A stretch of 64,000 nucleotides of DNA from Pseudomonadales bacterium (GCA_020062665.1 JAGUVW010000017.1:1-64000), one strand, 5' to 3'; counted from the first letter of the stretch, positions 1-7,967 are shown. Translations and numbers: made by a program. The notes: a model not told the origin generated them from the sequence alone.

Positions 1-1
1 T

Positions 2-73
2 GAGCTGGACGCGATTAGCGAGCGGGCCGAGAAAGCAGGAGTAGTCAGCGAGCTGGCAGAAATCAAAGCCTGA
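2..73 (+). CDS. C-terminal end of an unrecognised protein (cut by window edge)
   Basis: An open frame enters from the left edge and stops with TGA at 71-73. The last 23 residues are charged and helix-prone (they end ELAEIKA) and are followed 18 bases later by a strong intrinsic terminator, so this is probably the true end of a gene. Too little is visible to name a family. Confidence 0.4.
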   Translation, partial: ELDAISERAEKAGVVSELAEIKA

Positions 74-91
74 TCCCACCCCCACCACCAG

Positions 92-115
92 AGCCCGCCC
101 AGTGCGGGCTTTTTT
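92..115 (+). terminator. Rho-independent terminator of the left-edge gene
   Basis: A perfect 7-bp stem (AGCCCGC at 92-98, GCGGGCT at 104-110) closes a 5-base loop and runs into a T tract at 110-115. Confidence 0.85.
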
Positions 116-173
116 GTGGGTGCTTGGTTTGCGCTGGGTTGTTCTTGCATGTTCGCTTTTGTGCGCCCTAAAC

Positions 174-193
174 AGTCACTGATTAGTCACTGA
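174..193. repeat. Short direct repeat AGTCACTGA x2
   Basis: AGTCACTGA occurs at 174-182 and again at 185-193, one helical turn apart, in the gene-free stretch between the left-edge terminator and the tRNA. Its role is unknown. Paired short repeats next to a tRNA 3' end can be recombinase arm sites, but nothing else here proves that. The rest of 116-251 shows no gene or other signal that I can see. Confidence 0.4.
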
Positions 194-251
194 ATGGGCA
201 TTTGTGAGGATTTTTGAAGGGCCTAAAATCGACATAAAGTATTGATTTAAA

Positions 252-328
252 TGGCGTCCCGGAGACGATTTGAACGTCCGACCTGCCCCTTAGGAGGGGG
301 CTGCTCTATCCAGCTGAGCTACCGGGAC
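252..328 (-). tRNA. tRNA-Arg (anticodon CCT)
   Basis: The reverse complement folds as a full cloverleaf. The acceptor stem GTCCCGG/CCGGGAC pairs 322-328 with 256-262. The D arm is AGCTCAGCTGGATAGAGC, the anticodon stem GCCCC/GGGGC carries the loop CTCCTAA (anticodon CCT, reads AGG), and the T arm contains GTTCAAATC. The discriminator base is G, and CCA (252-254) is encoded. The 3' end faces the left window edge. Confidence 0.95.
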
Positions 329-524
329 ACGAGCGCGGATTCTAAACCGTCATTCTGGCGGAATCCACCTTTCAACTGGCCGGAATTCTGGTTTATGTTG
401 TTTTAAGCTTTTGTCAGGAATTCCGGTGGTTTAGGTCAATGACGGCTTCTGTGCCCCTGATTACCATGCCCCGCCAGCTATACTTTTCCCTCCATCCACC
501 CACTGCCGACAGTTGAGGAGAGCA

Positions 525-1694
525 ATGGACATTCAATTCAAGCCCGAAGATCTGGCGTTTCGCGATGAAGTGCGCGCCTTTCTGAAAGAAAAAATGACCC
601 CGGAAATCAAGAACGCGGTGGTGGGCGGCCATATCAGCAAGGAAGGTATGATCGAATGGCAGAAGATCCTCTACGCCAAGGGTTGGGTGGCACCCAACTG
701 GCCGCAGAAATACGGCGGCACCGGCTGGAATATCACCCAGAAATACATTTTCGAGAACGAGTGCGCCGAAGCGGGCGCGCCGGCAGTGGTGCCGTTCGGC
801 CTGAAGATGGTGGGGCCGGTGATTTACAAATTCGGTAACGACGAACAGAAGGCGCGCTTTCTGCCGGACATCCTGCAGAGCAATGTGTGGTGGTGCCAGG
901 GTTATTCCGAGCCGGGCGCCGGTTCCGATCTTGCAGCGCTGAAAACCAAGGCCGAGCGTGATGGCGACGATTACATCGTCAACGGCCAGAAAATCTGGAC
1001 CACTTACGCCCAGCTGGCAGACTGGATTTTCTGCCTGGTGCGCACGGATTCCAACGCGAAAAAGCAGGAAGGCATTTCGTTCCTGCTGATCGACATGAAG
1101 ACGCCCGGCATCACCGTGCGCAAGATCGATTCCATCGACAACCAGCATTCCCTCAATGAAGTGTTCTTCGACAATGTGCGGGTGCCAGTGGCCAACCGCA
1201 TCGGCGAGGAAAACCAGGGCTGGACGTACGCCAAATACCTGCTCACCCACGAGCGCACGGCGATTGCCGGTGTGCCGCAGTCGAAGAAGGCGATCCAGAG
1301 CATCCGCGAGATGGCGCGCAAGGAAATGTCCGGCGGCCGGCCGCTGATCGAAGATCCGGTGTTCTGTGCCAAGCTGGCAAAGATCGAAGTGGATCTGATG
1401 GCGCTGGAATTCACTGAACTGCGGGCCATTGCCAGTCTGGCATCCGGTGCGGCGCCAGGGCCGGATTCCTCGATCCTGAAAATTCGCGGCACCGAAATCC
1501 AGCAGGCGCTGTCGGAATTGTCGGTGGAAGTCTGCGGCCATTACGCTCACGCGCTGAATGTGGAAACGCCGATCGGCAATGACTATGCCTGGGCCGTTTC
1601 CGCCAAGTATCTGTATGGCCGTGCGGCCACCATTTACGGTGGTTCCAACGAGGTACAGAAGAACATCATCGCCAAATCAGTACTGGGTCTGTAA
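525..1694 (+). CDS. Acyl-CoA dehydrogenase, putative catalytic subunit of a heteromeric enzyme
   Basis: This 389-residue flavoprotein of the acyl-CoA dehydrogenase family would oxidise an acyl-CoA thioester to the trans-2-enoyl-CoA. The family signatures are present: WCQGYSEPGAGSD in the middle domain and the C-terminal IYGGSNEVQKN (from residue 370). At the usual MCAD catalytic position in that C-terminal motif there is Gly, not Glu. Glu243 in LLTHERTAIAG instead sits where isovaleryl-CoA dehydrogenase and the steroid-type heterotetramers carry their base. ATG 525 was chosen over TTG 513 because GAGGAG at 515-520 lies just ahead of it. It is followed after 11 bases by a second acyl-CoA dehydrogenase gene that seems to lack a base, which suggests an alpha2-beta2 pair. 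The substrate is unknown; CoA esters of a steroid or branched chain are possible. Confidence 0.88.
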   Translation: MDIQFKPEDLAFRDEVRAFLKEKMTPEIKNAVVGGHISKEGMIEWQKILYAKGWVAPNWPQKYGGTGWNITQKYIFENECAEAGAPAVVPFGLKMVGPVIYKFGNDEQKARFLPDILQSNVWWCQGYSEPGAGSDLAALKTKAERDGDDYIVNGQKIWTTYAQLADWIFCLVRTDSNAKKQEGISFLLIDMKTPGITVRKIDSIDNQHSLNEVFFDNVRVPVANRIGEENQGWTYAKYLLTHERTAIAGVPQSKKAIQSIREMARKEMSGGRPLIEDPVFCAKLAKIEVDLMALEFTELRAIASLASGAAPGPDSSILKIRGTEIQQALSELSVEVCGHYAHALNVETPIGNDYAWAVSAKYLYGRAATIYGGSNEVQKNIIAKSVLGL

Positions 1695-1705
1695 GGGGCT
1701 GCACC

Positions 1706-2836
1706 ATGGATTTCAATTATTCCGAAGAACAGAATCTGCTGGCCGACAGCGTCACCAAATTCATCGGCAACGATTACAGCTACGAGTTGCGCCGCAAGCG
1801 CACGGCGACTGCAGACGGTTTCGATCGCGCCACCTGGAATACGTTTGCCGAGCTGGGCTGGCTTGCAGTGCCGTTTTCTGAAGAGGACGGCGGCATCGGT
1901 GGCGGCCCCATCGAAACCATGATCGTGATGGAGGAATTCGGCAAGGGCCTGGTGGTGGAGCCTTATGTGTCCAGCGTGATTCTGGCGGGCACGGCGCTGA
2001 AAGTTGCGGGCAGCGCGGAACAGAAAGCCGAGCTGATCGGCGGCATCATCGACGGCAGTCGCCTGCTCAGTCTGGCGTATTTCGAACCGCAGGCGCGCTT
2101 CGATCTGTTCGACGTGAATACCAGCGCGAAGAAGGATGCCCAGGGGAATTACGTGATCAACGGCAGCAAGGCGATGGTGCTGAATGGAGGCACCGCCGAT
2201 ACGCTGATCGTGTCTGTGCGCACGGGCGGTGGGCAGCGCGATGAAAGCGGCATCACCCTGTTGATCGTGCCGGCCAATGCGGCGGGCGTGTCGGTGCGTT
2301 CCTATCCCACGCTGGATGGTCACCGCGCGGCGGAAGTGCAGTTCAGCAATGTCAGTGTGCCCGCCAGTGCGCGGCTGGGTGAAGAAGGCAAGGGGCTGGC
2401 GGTGCTGCAGCAGGTTGCCGACACAGCCAATCTGGCGCTGTGTGCCGAAGCCGTGGGCATGATGGAAAAGCTCTACAAAGAAACCGTGGAATACACCAAG
2501 ACCCGCAAGCAGTTTGGTGTGGCGATTGCGGTGTTTCAGGCGCTGCAGCATCGCATGGTGGACATGTTCACGCTGCACGCGGAATGCAAATCCCTGCTGC
2601 TGCGGGCGGTGATGACGGCCGCGGTCAACGACCCGGAAGCCCGCCGCAACATTTCCGCGCTGAAGTACGCCATCGCCACCAAAGGTCAGAAGGTTGCGCA
2701 CGAGGCGGTGCAGATCTTTGGCGGCATGGGCATGACGGATGAAATGAGTGTGGGCATGTACCTGAAGCGCATCAATGTGATCAATACCCTGTTTGGCAAT
2801 GGGGATTATCACCTGCAGCGCTTCATGGCCGCCTGA
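1706..2836 (+). CDS. Acyl-CoA dehydrogenase-like, putative non-catalytic partner subunit
   Basis: A second acyl-CoA dehydrogenase family protein, 376 residues, in the same operon as the gene before it. It keeps the fold landmarks, including the KTRKQFG segment and the C-terminal FGGMGMTDE motif. It lacks a Glu at both places where the family puts its base: there is none in the ADTANLALCAEA helix that corresponds to Glu243 of the first subunit, and none in the C-terminal motif. In known heterotetrameric dehydrogenases of this type one subunit supplies the base and the partner completes FAD and substrate binding, so I infer that the two products work together. AAGGGG at 1692-1697 serves as ribosome binding site. 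A terminator follows. Confidence 0.85.
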   Translation: MDFNYSEEQNLLADSVTKFIGNDYSYELRRKRTATADGFDRATWNTFAELGWLAVPFSEEDGGIGGGPIETMIVMEEFGKGLVVEPYVSSVILAGTALKVAGSAEQKAELIGGIIDGSRLLSLAYFEPQARFDLFDVNTSAKKDAQGNYVINGSKAMVLNGGTADTLIVSVRTGGGQRDESGITLLIVPANAAGVSVRSYPTLDGHRAAEVQFSNVSVPASARLGEEGKGLAVLQQVADTANLALCAEAVGMMEKLYKETVEYTKTRKQFGVAIAVFQALQHRMVDMFTLHAECKSLLLRAVMTAAVNDPEARRNISALKYAIATKGQKVAHEAVQIFGGMGMTDEMSVGMYLKRINVINTLFGNGDYHLQRFMAA

Positions 2837-2857
2837 TCCACGCTGTTTGGAACCACT

Positions 2858-2890
2858 AAAGCCCGCCGGGTTTGCGCCTTGGCGGGCTTT
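2858..2890 (+). terminator. Terminator of the acyl-CoA dehydrogenase pair
   Basis: AAAGCCCGCC (2858-2867) pairs with GGCGGGCTTT (2881-2890) around a 13-base loop, and the T run continues downstream. It separates the dehydrogenase operon from the arsS operon. Confidence 0.8.
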
Positions 2891-2965
2891 TTTCTGCCCT
2901 CGCGTTTCGTCCGGCCCCTGATGTATCCTTTGTCGGTTGCTCACTTTTCTTGGGAATCTGCCGGG

Positions 2966-3934
2966 ATGTTGGATACCAAACCGCTTCTGTTTCGTTCGAA
3001 CACAGACTTTCCTGCCATCCGGCGTGGCAAGCTGGATATTCTGCAGGTCAACCTGGGCTATCGCTGCAATCTCAGCTGCACGCACTGCCATGTGAATGCC
3101 GGCCCCACCCGCACAGAAATGATGACCGATGAAACCCTGCGTGATGTATTGCGCGTGCTCGATACCCATCAGGTCGGCACATTGGATCTCACCGGCGGTG
3201 CGCCGGAACTGCATCCGCAATTCCGCGCATTGGTGGAAACGGCCCGCGCCATGGACATCACTGTCATCGACCGCTGCAATCTCACCATTCTGGATGAGCC
3301 GGGTCAGGAAGGACTGGCGCAGTTCCTGGCGCAACACCAGGTGAAAGTGGTGGCGTCGTTGCCCTGCTACAGCCAGAAAAATGTCGACGCCCAGCGCGGC
3401 AAAGGTGTGTTCGAACGTTCCATTGCCGGCCTGCAGCAGTTGAATGCGGTGGGCTACGGCATGGCCGATTCCGGCCTGACGCTGGATCTGGTGTACAACC
3501 CCGGCGGCGCTTTCCTGCCACCGTCACAGCAAAAACTCGAAGCCGATTACAAGCAACGTTTGCTGGAAGATTTCGGCATTCACTTCAATCATCTGCTTAC
3601 GCTGACCAACATGCCCATCAGCCGGTTTGGCGCGGTGCTGTTGTCCAAGGGTCTGTTCGACGAATACATGCAACTGCTGCGGGAGAATTATTCCGCCGCC
3701 AATCTGGACGGTGTGATGTGCCGCAACACCGTGAGCGTGGACTGGCAGGGCTACCTGTACGACTGCGATTTCAACCAGATGCTGAATCTGCCGATCGAGA
3801 ACAGCAGCGGCGGGCGGCGTACGCTGGCAGATCTGTTGCAGCAATCCATCGCCGGCCATCCCATCGTGGTGGCAGATCATTGCTATGGTTGCACGGCGGG
3901 GCAGGGCAGCAGTTGCGGTGGCGCGCTGAGCTGA
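2966..3934 (+). CDS. arsS: Arsenosugar biosynthesis radical SAM protein ArsS
   Basis: This 322-residue radical SAM enzyme has the [4Fe-4S] motif C34-x3-C38-x2-C41 within LGYRCNLSCTHCHVNAG, which is the ArsS family signature. The C-terminal region has CRNTVSVDWQGYLYDCDFNQM and a Cys-rich end (CYGCTAGQGSSCGG) typical of the SPASM-like extension in this family, where some members carry selenocysteine. ArsS is known to join a 5'-deoxyadenosyl group to dimethylarsenite, giving the precursor of arsenosugars. ATG 2966 was preferred to the upstream 2879 start because the conserved family N-terminus begins here and the upstream part overlaps the terminator. Two transferases follow with almost no spacing, as in known arsS clusters; arsM is not seen nearby. 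Confidence 0.88.
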   Translation: MLDTKPLLFRSNTDFPAIRRGKLDILQVNLGYRCNLSCTHCHVNAGPTRTEMMTDETLRDVLRVLDTHQVGTLDLTGGAPELHPQFRALVETARAMDITVIDRCNLTILDEPGQEGLAQFLAQHQVKVVASLPCYSQKNVDAQRGKGVFERSIAGLQQLNAVGYGMADSGLTLDLVYNPGGAFLPPSQQKLEADYKQRLLEDFGIHFNHLLTLTNMPISRFGAVLLSKGLFDEYMQLLRENYSAANLDGVMCRNTVSVDWQGYLYDCDFNQMLNLPIENSSGGRRTLADLLQQSIAGHPIVVADHCYGCTAGQGSSCGGALS

Positions 3935-3937
3935 GTC

Positions 3938-4630
3938 ATGTCATCGGCCTTGCAGGGCAGCATCATCATTCCGGTGTTGAACGAAGCCGCAACTATCGCC
4001 GAGCAGTTGCGGCGCCTGCGCGAACAGTTGGGTACCCGCTGGGAATTGATCGTGGTGGATGGCGGCAGTTCAGATGCCACGGCGGCGCGGGCCTCACCCC
4101 ATTGTGATCATCTTGTGCAAGGTCCTGCCGGTCGCAGTCGGCAGATGAATGCCGGCGCGGCGGTGGCAGCGGGCCAGGTCCTGGTGTTTCTGCACGCCGA
4201 CACCCGTTTGCCGGCAGACTTCGAGCAGCAGATGCAGACTTTTCTGAACGCAGAAAAGGGCTGGGGCCGTTTCGATGTGCAGCTGGACGACAACCATCCC
4301 ATGCTGCGAATCATCGGCGGCATGATGAACCTGCGCTCGCGTCTGACCGGCATCGCCACCGGCGATCAAACCTTCTTCGTGCGGCGTGAGTTCTTCAAAG
4401 AATTGCAGGGCTTTCGCGACATCCCGTTGATGGAAGACGTGGATTTCAGTCGCCGTGCCTGCCGGCTGCAGCGTCCATTCTGCAGTCGATCCCGTGTGAT
4501 TACTTCGGCGCGCAAATGGCAGCGCAATGGCATCTTTCGCACCATGGCCTTGATGTGGTGGATTCGCCTGGCGTATTTTGTCGGTGTATCCCCTGCAACG
4601 TTGCACCGCTGGTATTACCCATCCCGATGA
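3938..4630 (+). CDS. Family 2 glycosyltransferase, radical-SAM-associated transferase 2 (TIGR04283-like)
   Basis: A GT-A glycosyltransferase of 230 residues that starts 3 bases after arsS. It shows the GT2 nucleotide-sugar fold in order: SIIIPVLNEAATI at the N-terminus, VVDGGSSDAT, the FLHADT metal-binding region and GDQTFFVRRE. The C-terminus has the WIRLAYFVGVSP segment found in the subfamily linked to ArsS. It probably attaches or alters the sugar part of the arsenosugar, but the exact donor is not shown. Its stop overlaps the next start (ATGA at 4627-4630), which implies translational coupling. Confidence 0.82.
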   Translation: MSSALQGSIIIPVLNEAATIAEQLRRLREQLGTRWELIVVDGGSSDATAARASPHCDHLVQGPAGRSRQMNAGAAVAAGQVLVFLHADTRLPADFEQQMQTFLNAEKGWGRFDVQLDDNHPMLRIIGGMMNLRSRLTGIATGDQTFFVRREFFKELQGFRDIPLMEDVDFSRRACRLQRPFCSRSRVITSARKWQRNGIFRTMALMWWIRLAYFVGVSPATLHRWYYPSR

Positions 4631-5235
4631 CGACTCTGATCCAGATTTTTGCCAAGGCTGCTGTGGCGGGCGCTGTGAAAACCCGCCTGGCCAAACAGGT
4701 GGGCAATGCGGCGGCGTTGCTGATACATCAGCGGCTGTGCCGGCATGTGGTTGAACAGGCCCGTGCAGCTGGCGCCGATGCCGTGGAAATCTGGGCGGCC
4801 CTCGATGCGCAGGATGCGTTCCTGCATTCCTTCGGATTGCCGGTATTCGAACAGCAGGGCAGGGAGTTGGGGACGCGGCTCGATTTCGCCCTGCGGCACG
4901 GCCTGACGCGGCACGGGCGGGTGGTGATTGTGGGCGCCGATGTCTATTCGCTGTCGCCGGGTTATCTGCAGCAGGCGTTCAAGGCGCTGCAAACCAGTCA
5001 GATCGTGGTGGGCCCTGCCGAGGATGGCGGTTATGTGCTGATGGGCGCCAGCCATTCCCTGCCAGTGGTGTTTCAGGATATTCCCTGGGGAACGCCGGAC
5101 GTGATGGGCGCGACCATGGATCGCCTGCTGTCGAACATGATCAGTTTTGAATTGCTGCCGGAGCGCTGGGATATTGACACGCTGGAGGATGTTCGGCGGC
5201 ACGCGCCGGAACTGCTGAAGGATTTACCCACCTGA
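4627..5235 (+). CDS. GT-A type transferase, radical-SAM-associated transferase 1 (TIGR04282-like)
   Basis: A protein of 202 residues with the nucleotidyltransferase-like GT-A core. The N-terminal FAKAAVAGAVKTRLA matches the phosphate-binding loop of this family, VVIVGADVYSL is the central metal-site strand, and VGPAEDGGYVLMG is the conserved substrate loop. Family members sit next to arsS and a TIGR04283 glycosyltransferase, as here. The likely role is making or transferring an activated sugar for the arsenosugar product. It is the last gene of the operon and converges on flgZ with a 10-base gap and no clear terminator. Confidence 0.82.
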   Translation: MTTLIQIFAKAAVAGAVKTRLAKQVGNAAALLIHQRLCRHVVEQARAAGADAVEIWAALDAQDAFLHSFGLPVFEQQGRELGTRLDFALRHGLTRHGRVVIVGADVYSLSPGYLQQAFKALQTSQIVVGPAEDGGYVLMGASHSLPVVFQDIPWGTPDVMGATMDRLLSNMISFELLPERWDIDTLEDVRRHAPELLKDLPT

Positions 5236-5245
5236 ACCTGATCAC

Positions 5246-6013
5246 CTACATGCGCTGCTTGCGCTGCACGTCGGTCAGGTAGCGATTCAGCGCCCGCTGG
5301 GTGGCGCCATCCAGATGTTCGAACTGAATACCCAGGTACGTCACATCCGGATCGGAATCGTAGAGCCAGTGCATCAGCCGCGCTGTGCACACCACCGGTT
5401 GGCCATCACTCAACACGAAGTGACAGCTGGTGTATTGCTCGCCCCGGCCAGGTTTGGGCTGGATCAATCCCGCTACCCGCACCCGCATGCCACTGGCCGA
5501 CAGATCGGCGATGGTGCCGGTGAGATGCGGCTTTTCCGCATGCGTGAGCGCGACCTTGATGGGGTGTGCCTGACTGAGTTTGACGCGGAACGCATCCCGC
5601 AACTGAACCTGTTCGATGCCCTTGGGGAATTCAAACCAGTGCCGCAATTGATCGCCACTGCCTTCGCTGCTTTGCCACAGACACTCGAACTGATGACGAA
5701 TACCGTGATGAGACAGCGACAGAATCGCCACCGAGCCTGGTGTCAGCAACGGATTGGCATTGGCAGGAATCAGCGGGTCGGTGGCAAAGCGGCGCTGGCG
5801 GGCATCCACTTCGATGATGCCGGTGGACATCTTGGCTGCCTTCTTCGAGCCGTCGTTATCAATCTTCAGACTCAGCGTCAGCAGATGGTTTTCGGCCTGG
5901 TACAGCTTCAGCAGTTCACCGATGTCGGACACGCGATGTTTGACATGGCGGGACGAACCACCGGTGGCCTGTTGTCCATTGCCGAAAAGTCTACCCAGCA
6001 GGTTGGAAAGCAT
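5246..6013 (-). CDS. flgZ: Flagellar brake protein, PilZ domain c-di-GMP receptor (FlgZ/YcgR type)
   Basis: A 255-residue protein with an N-terminal YcgR-like domain (about 1-130) and a C-terminal PilZ domain. The two c-di-GMP contact motifs are visible: the RxxxR box as RDAFR and the DxSxxG box as DLSASG. Proteins of this type bind c-di-GMP and slow or bias the motor at the stator or rotor. It is the last gene after flgM and flgN, the same order as flgM-flgN-flgZ in Pseudomonas, so sigma-28 read-through expression is likely. The symbol ycgR would fit equally well. Confidence 0.88.
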   Translation of the reverse strand: MLSNLLGRLFGNGQQATGGSSRHVKHRVSDIGELLKLYQAENHLLTLSLKIDNDGSKKAAKMSTGIIEVDARQRRFATDPLIPANANPLLTPGSVAILSLSHHGIRHQFECLWQSSEGSGDQLRHWFEFPKGIEQVQLRDAFRVKLSQAHPIKVALTHAEKPHLTGTIADLSASGMRVRVAGLIQPKPGRGEQYTSCHFVLSDGQPVVCTARLMHWLYDSDPDVTYLGIQFEHLDGATQRALNRYLTDVQRKQRM

Positions 6014-6082
6014 CGCCGCCCTAAACCCGGAATTTATTGGAATGTTGGTTAAGTGTAGCAGTTGCTGTGATGGCGCCAGGGT

Positions 6083-6580
6083 TCAGGCGGTTGCCAGGAT
6101 GCGCTGGCCCCCACCCATGCTGCGACGACCGTTGGCCTGGTAGATCGAGGGCTGGCTGCCCTGTCCCAGAATGATCACCATCAGACGCTCGATGGCGTTC
6201 TGGGAATGCGCCAGAATCTTGCCATTGACCTTGTTCAGGCGCGCGCAGGTGTTCATGGTGTCAGACAGGGATTCCCAGATTTCCAGATACTTGTCTTTCC
6301 AGCTGGCGGGCACAAACTGCAGGAACGCCATGAAACCGGAACGATCCGCGTTGAAGCCCATGGATTCCATCAGCTGTTTGCGCTGATGGTCGGCTTGATC
6401 GAGCTGCAGCAGCAGGTCGGTTTTTGCTTTCACCACCTGTTGGTAGGCAGGGTATTGCCGCAGCTCCAGGCAGCTCTTTTCCTCTTGCAGAATCGACTTC
6501 AGACGGGTGGCCAGAGCCAGATCCTGCTCCATTGCCTGTAGCAGCTGCTGTGCGACCTTGGGGGATACTTTGCCGGACAT
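6083..6580 (-). CDS. flgN: Flagellar hook-filament junction chaperone FlgN
   Basis: This 165-residue, mostly helical protein matches FlgN, the cytoplasmic chaperone of FlgK and FlgL. It has long amphipathic helices rich in Gln, Leu and Lys, with the early family pattern LEQDL and later LNxxNGxIL seen here as LNKVNGKIL. The ATG at 6580 (MSGKVSPK) was chosen because GGAG lies about 8 bases ahead; the frame is open upstream but has no supporting site. It follows flgM in the same direction. Confidence 0.85.
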   Translation of the reverse strand: MSGKVSPKVAQQLLQAMEQDLALATRLKSILQEEKSCLELRQYPAYQQVVKAKTDLLLQLDQADHQRKQLMESMGFNADRSGFMAFLQFVPASWKDKYLEIWESLSDTMNTCARLNKVNGKILAHSQNAIERLMVIILGQGSQPSIYQANGRRSMGGGQRILATA

Positions 6581-6699
6581 AATTGCACTCCACTCTGAGC
6601 GTTGACGCTGAGAGGACAGGAGCAATTAGCGTGCCGTTTGTTGTTCAGGCTGGACGATGTGTGCGGGAAAGAAAATGCGTGGCGGTGGGGAATGGATGA

Positions 6700-6737
6700 A
6701 AGCGATCAGTGCTGTCGATCAGAACAGCTGATCGCTT
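6700..6737 (-). terminator. Hairpin over the flgM stop (possible attenuator before flgN)
   Basis: A perfect 10-bp stem, AAGCGATCAG (minus strand, 6728-6737) with CTGATCGCTT (6700-6709), starts inside the last codons of flgM and ends beyond its stop. Only three Ts follow the stem, so I expect partial termination or an mRNA-stabilising hairpin between flgM and flgN rather than full termination. Confidence 0.5.
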
Positions 6738-7030
6738 TCGATCATGCGCTTGGCAATGGCCTGGGCATCGGGTTTGTAGCTGCCGTTGGCAATGGCAGAC
6801 TTCAGGGCCTCGACCTTTTCACGGTTGATTGGGGCTTCTTTGCCAACCTGGCTTTGAATGCGGTTCAGCATCTGGCCCTGGGCACTGATCTGCACGGTGT
6901 CGCCGCCGGATTTGGCATTGGCGGTGGCTTCGGCTGCAGAGCCGGGTTTGGGCGCAGCAACGTTCTGACCGCCACGCGCTTTGTTCGCGTTGGTTTGGTT
7001 GGAATTTAAGCCGTTGATTTCCATAGCCAT
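6719..7030 (-). CDS. flgM: Anti-sigma-28 factor FlgM
   Basis: A 103-residue protein that begins MAMEINGLN, close to the FlgM N-terminal pattern, with a disordered Ala/Gly/Lys-rich first half. The sigma-binding helices form the C-terminal half (VGKEAPINREKVEALKSAI and the AQAIAKRMIESDQLF end). FlgM holds FliA inactive until the hook is finished and FlgM is exported. The start at 7030 fits the family better than the Met two codons later. A sigma-28 promoter lies 54 bases upstream, giving the usual feedback. HsbA, encoded at 54618, is a known FlgM partner in Pseudomonas. Confidence 0.9.
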   Translation of the reverse strand: MAMEINGLNSNQTNANKARGGQNVAAPKPGSAAEATANAKSGGDTVQISAQGQMLNRIQSQVGKEAPINREKVEALKSAIANGSYKPDAQAIAKRMIESDQLF

Positions 7031-7083
7031 CTTGATACGCCTTCAATTCATTACTGCGTTCTTGCTTTGTGCTCTTACTTTGT

Positions 7084-7110
7084 ATGTCGGCAGGCAAGGC
7101 ACAGACTTTA
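7084..7110 (-). promoter_or_regulatory. Sigma-28 (FliA) promoter of flgM-flgN-flgZ
   Basis: On the minus strand, TAAA (7107-7110), 15 bases, then GCCGACAT (7084-7091) matches the FliA consensus TAAA-N15-GCCGATAA with two changes. Confidence 0.82.
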
Positions 7111-7159
7111 GTACATTTTAAACACGAAAACTGCTTTTCTCTAACCGGTTATCGGCGGT

Positions 7160-7909
7160 TCACAGGGCAACTTTAATCTGTCCCGGTGCGGATATGCGGC
7201 CTTCCACCACCTTATTGGATTTGGTGTTTTTCACCTGGATCAGTTCGCCCATGGCGCCGTTCATCAGCGCTACGCCCATCGCGCGGATGGTAATGCCCGG
7301 TGCTTCGGCGAGGATCGATACGGTTTCGCCTTTCTGCACCAGGTTCGCGGGATTGACAGTCACGGGGGAGAGCACCTGGCCGGCAGGAATCGGACGCTTG
7401 GTGACAAATCCCCGCACCTCGGCAATATCCCGGTAGTAGCCGCGATAGAGCAGGGCTACATCCATCTCTTGCACCGTCAATTCCTTGCCGGTCAGATGTG
7501 TCGCCATGGGAATGCTGTTGCCGGCCACCACGACATGGTCGAACAGCTGCACGGTGGCGGGAATGCGCACCGACCAGCCTCCCGTGTCGCTGCAGCTGAC
7601 CTTCAAAGTGATGCGTCCACCTATCCGTTCCCGCGGCTGATGTTCCACTTCCAGCGGATTTTCGCACGCCGGCAACTGCAGCCGGTTGTCCAGCGGTTGC
7701 ACGTTGGCGTCCATGCGCGTGTAGCGATTGCTTTTCAATTCAGCCAGATAGCCATCGATGGCGATGCTGATCTGGGACTGTGCCGATGCCGTTTCCTCGG
7801 CAGATTGTCCGTGTAGCGCCGACGTGGACAACAGGCCACAGGCCAGCGTCAGCGTACCCAGCAATGCGCGGATTTGAGTGGACAGATTTTGGCGCTTGAT
7901 TCTGTTCAT
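7160..7909 (-). CDS. flgA: Flagellar P-ring assembly chaperone FlgA
   Basis: A 249-residue periplasmic protein with a Sec signal peptide at the N-terminus (a hydrophobic run LLGTLTLACGLLSTSAL before AHGQSAEE-like small residues). The C-terminal SAF domain includes GKELTVQEMDVAL, RPIPAGQVLSPVTV and the family end NKVVEGRISAPGQI. FlgA helps FlgI form the P ring around the rod. It is divergent from cheV and is transcribed towards flgM; the sigma-28 promoter between the two shows flgM can also be expressed separately. Confidence 0.92.
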   Translation of the reverse strand: MNRIKRQNLSTQIRALLGTLTLACGLLSTSALHGQSAEETASAQSQISIAIDGYLAELKSNRYTRMDANVQPLDNRLQLPACENPLEVEHQPRERIGGRITLKVSCSDTGGWSVRIPATVQLFDHVVVAGNSIPMATHLTGKELTVQEMDVALLYRGYYRDIAEVRGFVTKRPIPAGQVLSPVTVNPANLVQKGETVSILAEAPGITIRAMGVALMNGAMGELIQVKNTKSNKVVEGRISAPGQIKVAL

Positions 7910-7948
7910 TTATCCAAATTGACCTATGCTGAATGAGCGGCGCGGTGG

Positions 7949-7967
7949 AAGGTAACACTGTCACCTT
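7949..7967. promoter_or_regulatory. Near-perfect dyad between divergent flgA and cheV
   Basis: AAGGTAACA (7949-7957), one base, then TGTCACCTT (7959-7967) is a 9-bp inverted repeat with one mismatch, about 40 bases from the flgA start. It looks like an operator, possibly shared by both genes. I see no sigma-28 or sigma-54 box in this 146-bp gap. Confidence 0.45.

Noticed and set aside
1634-3337. Minus-strand frame of 567 codons across the second acyl-CoA dehydrogenase and arsS
   Set aside because: It crosses a terminator and two recognised genes and has no domain; antisense shadow.
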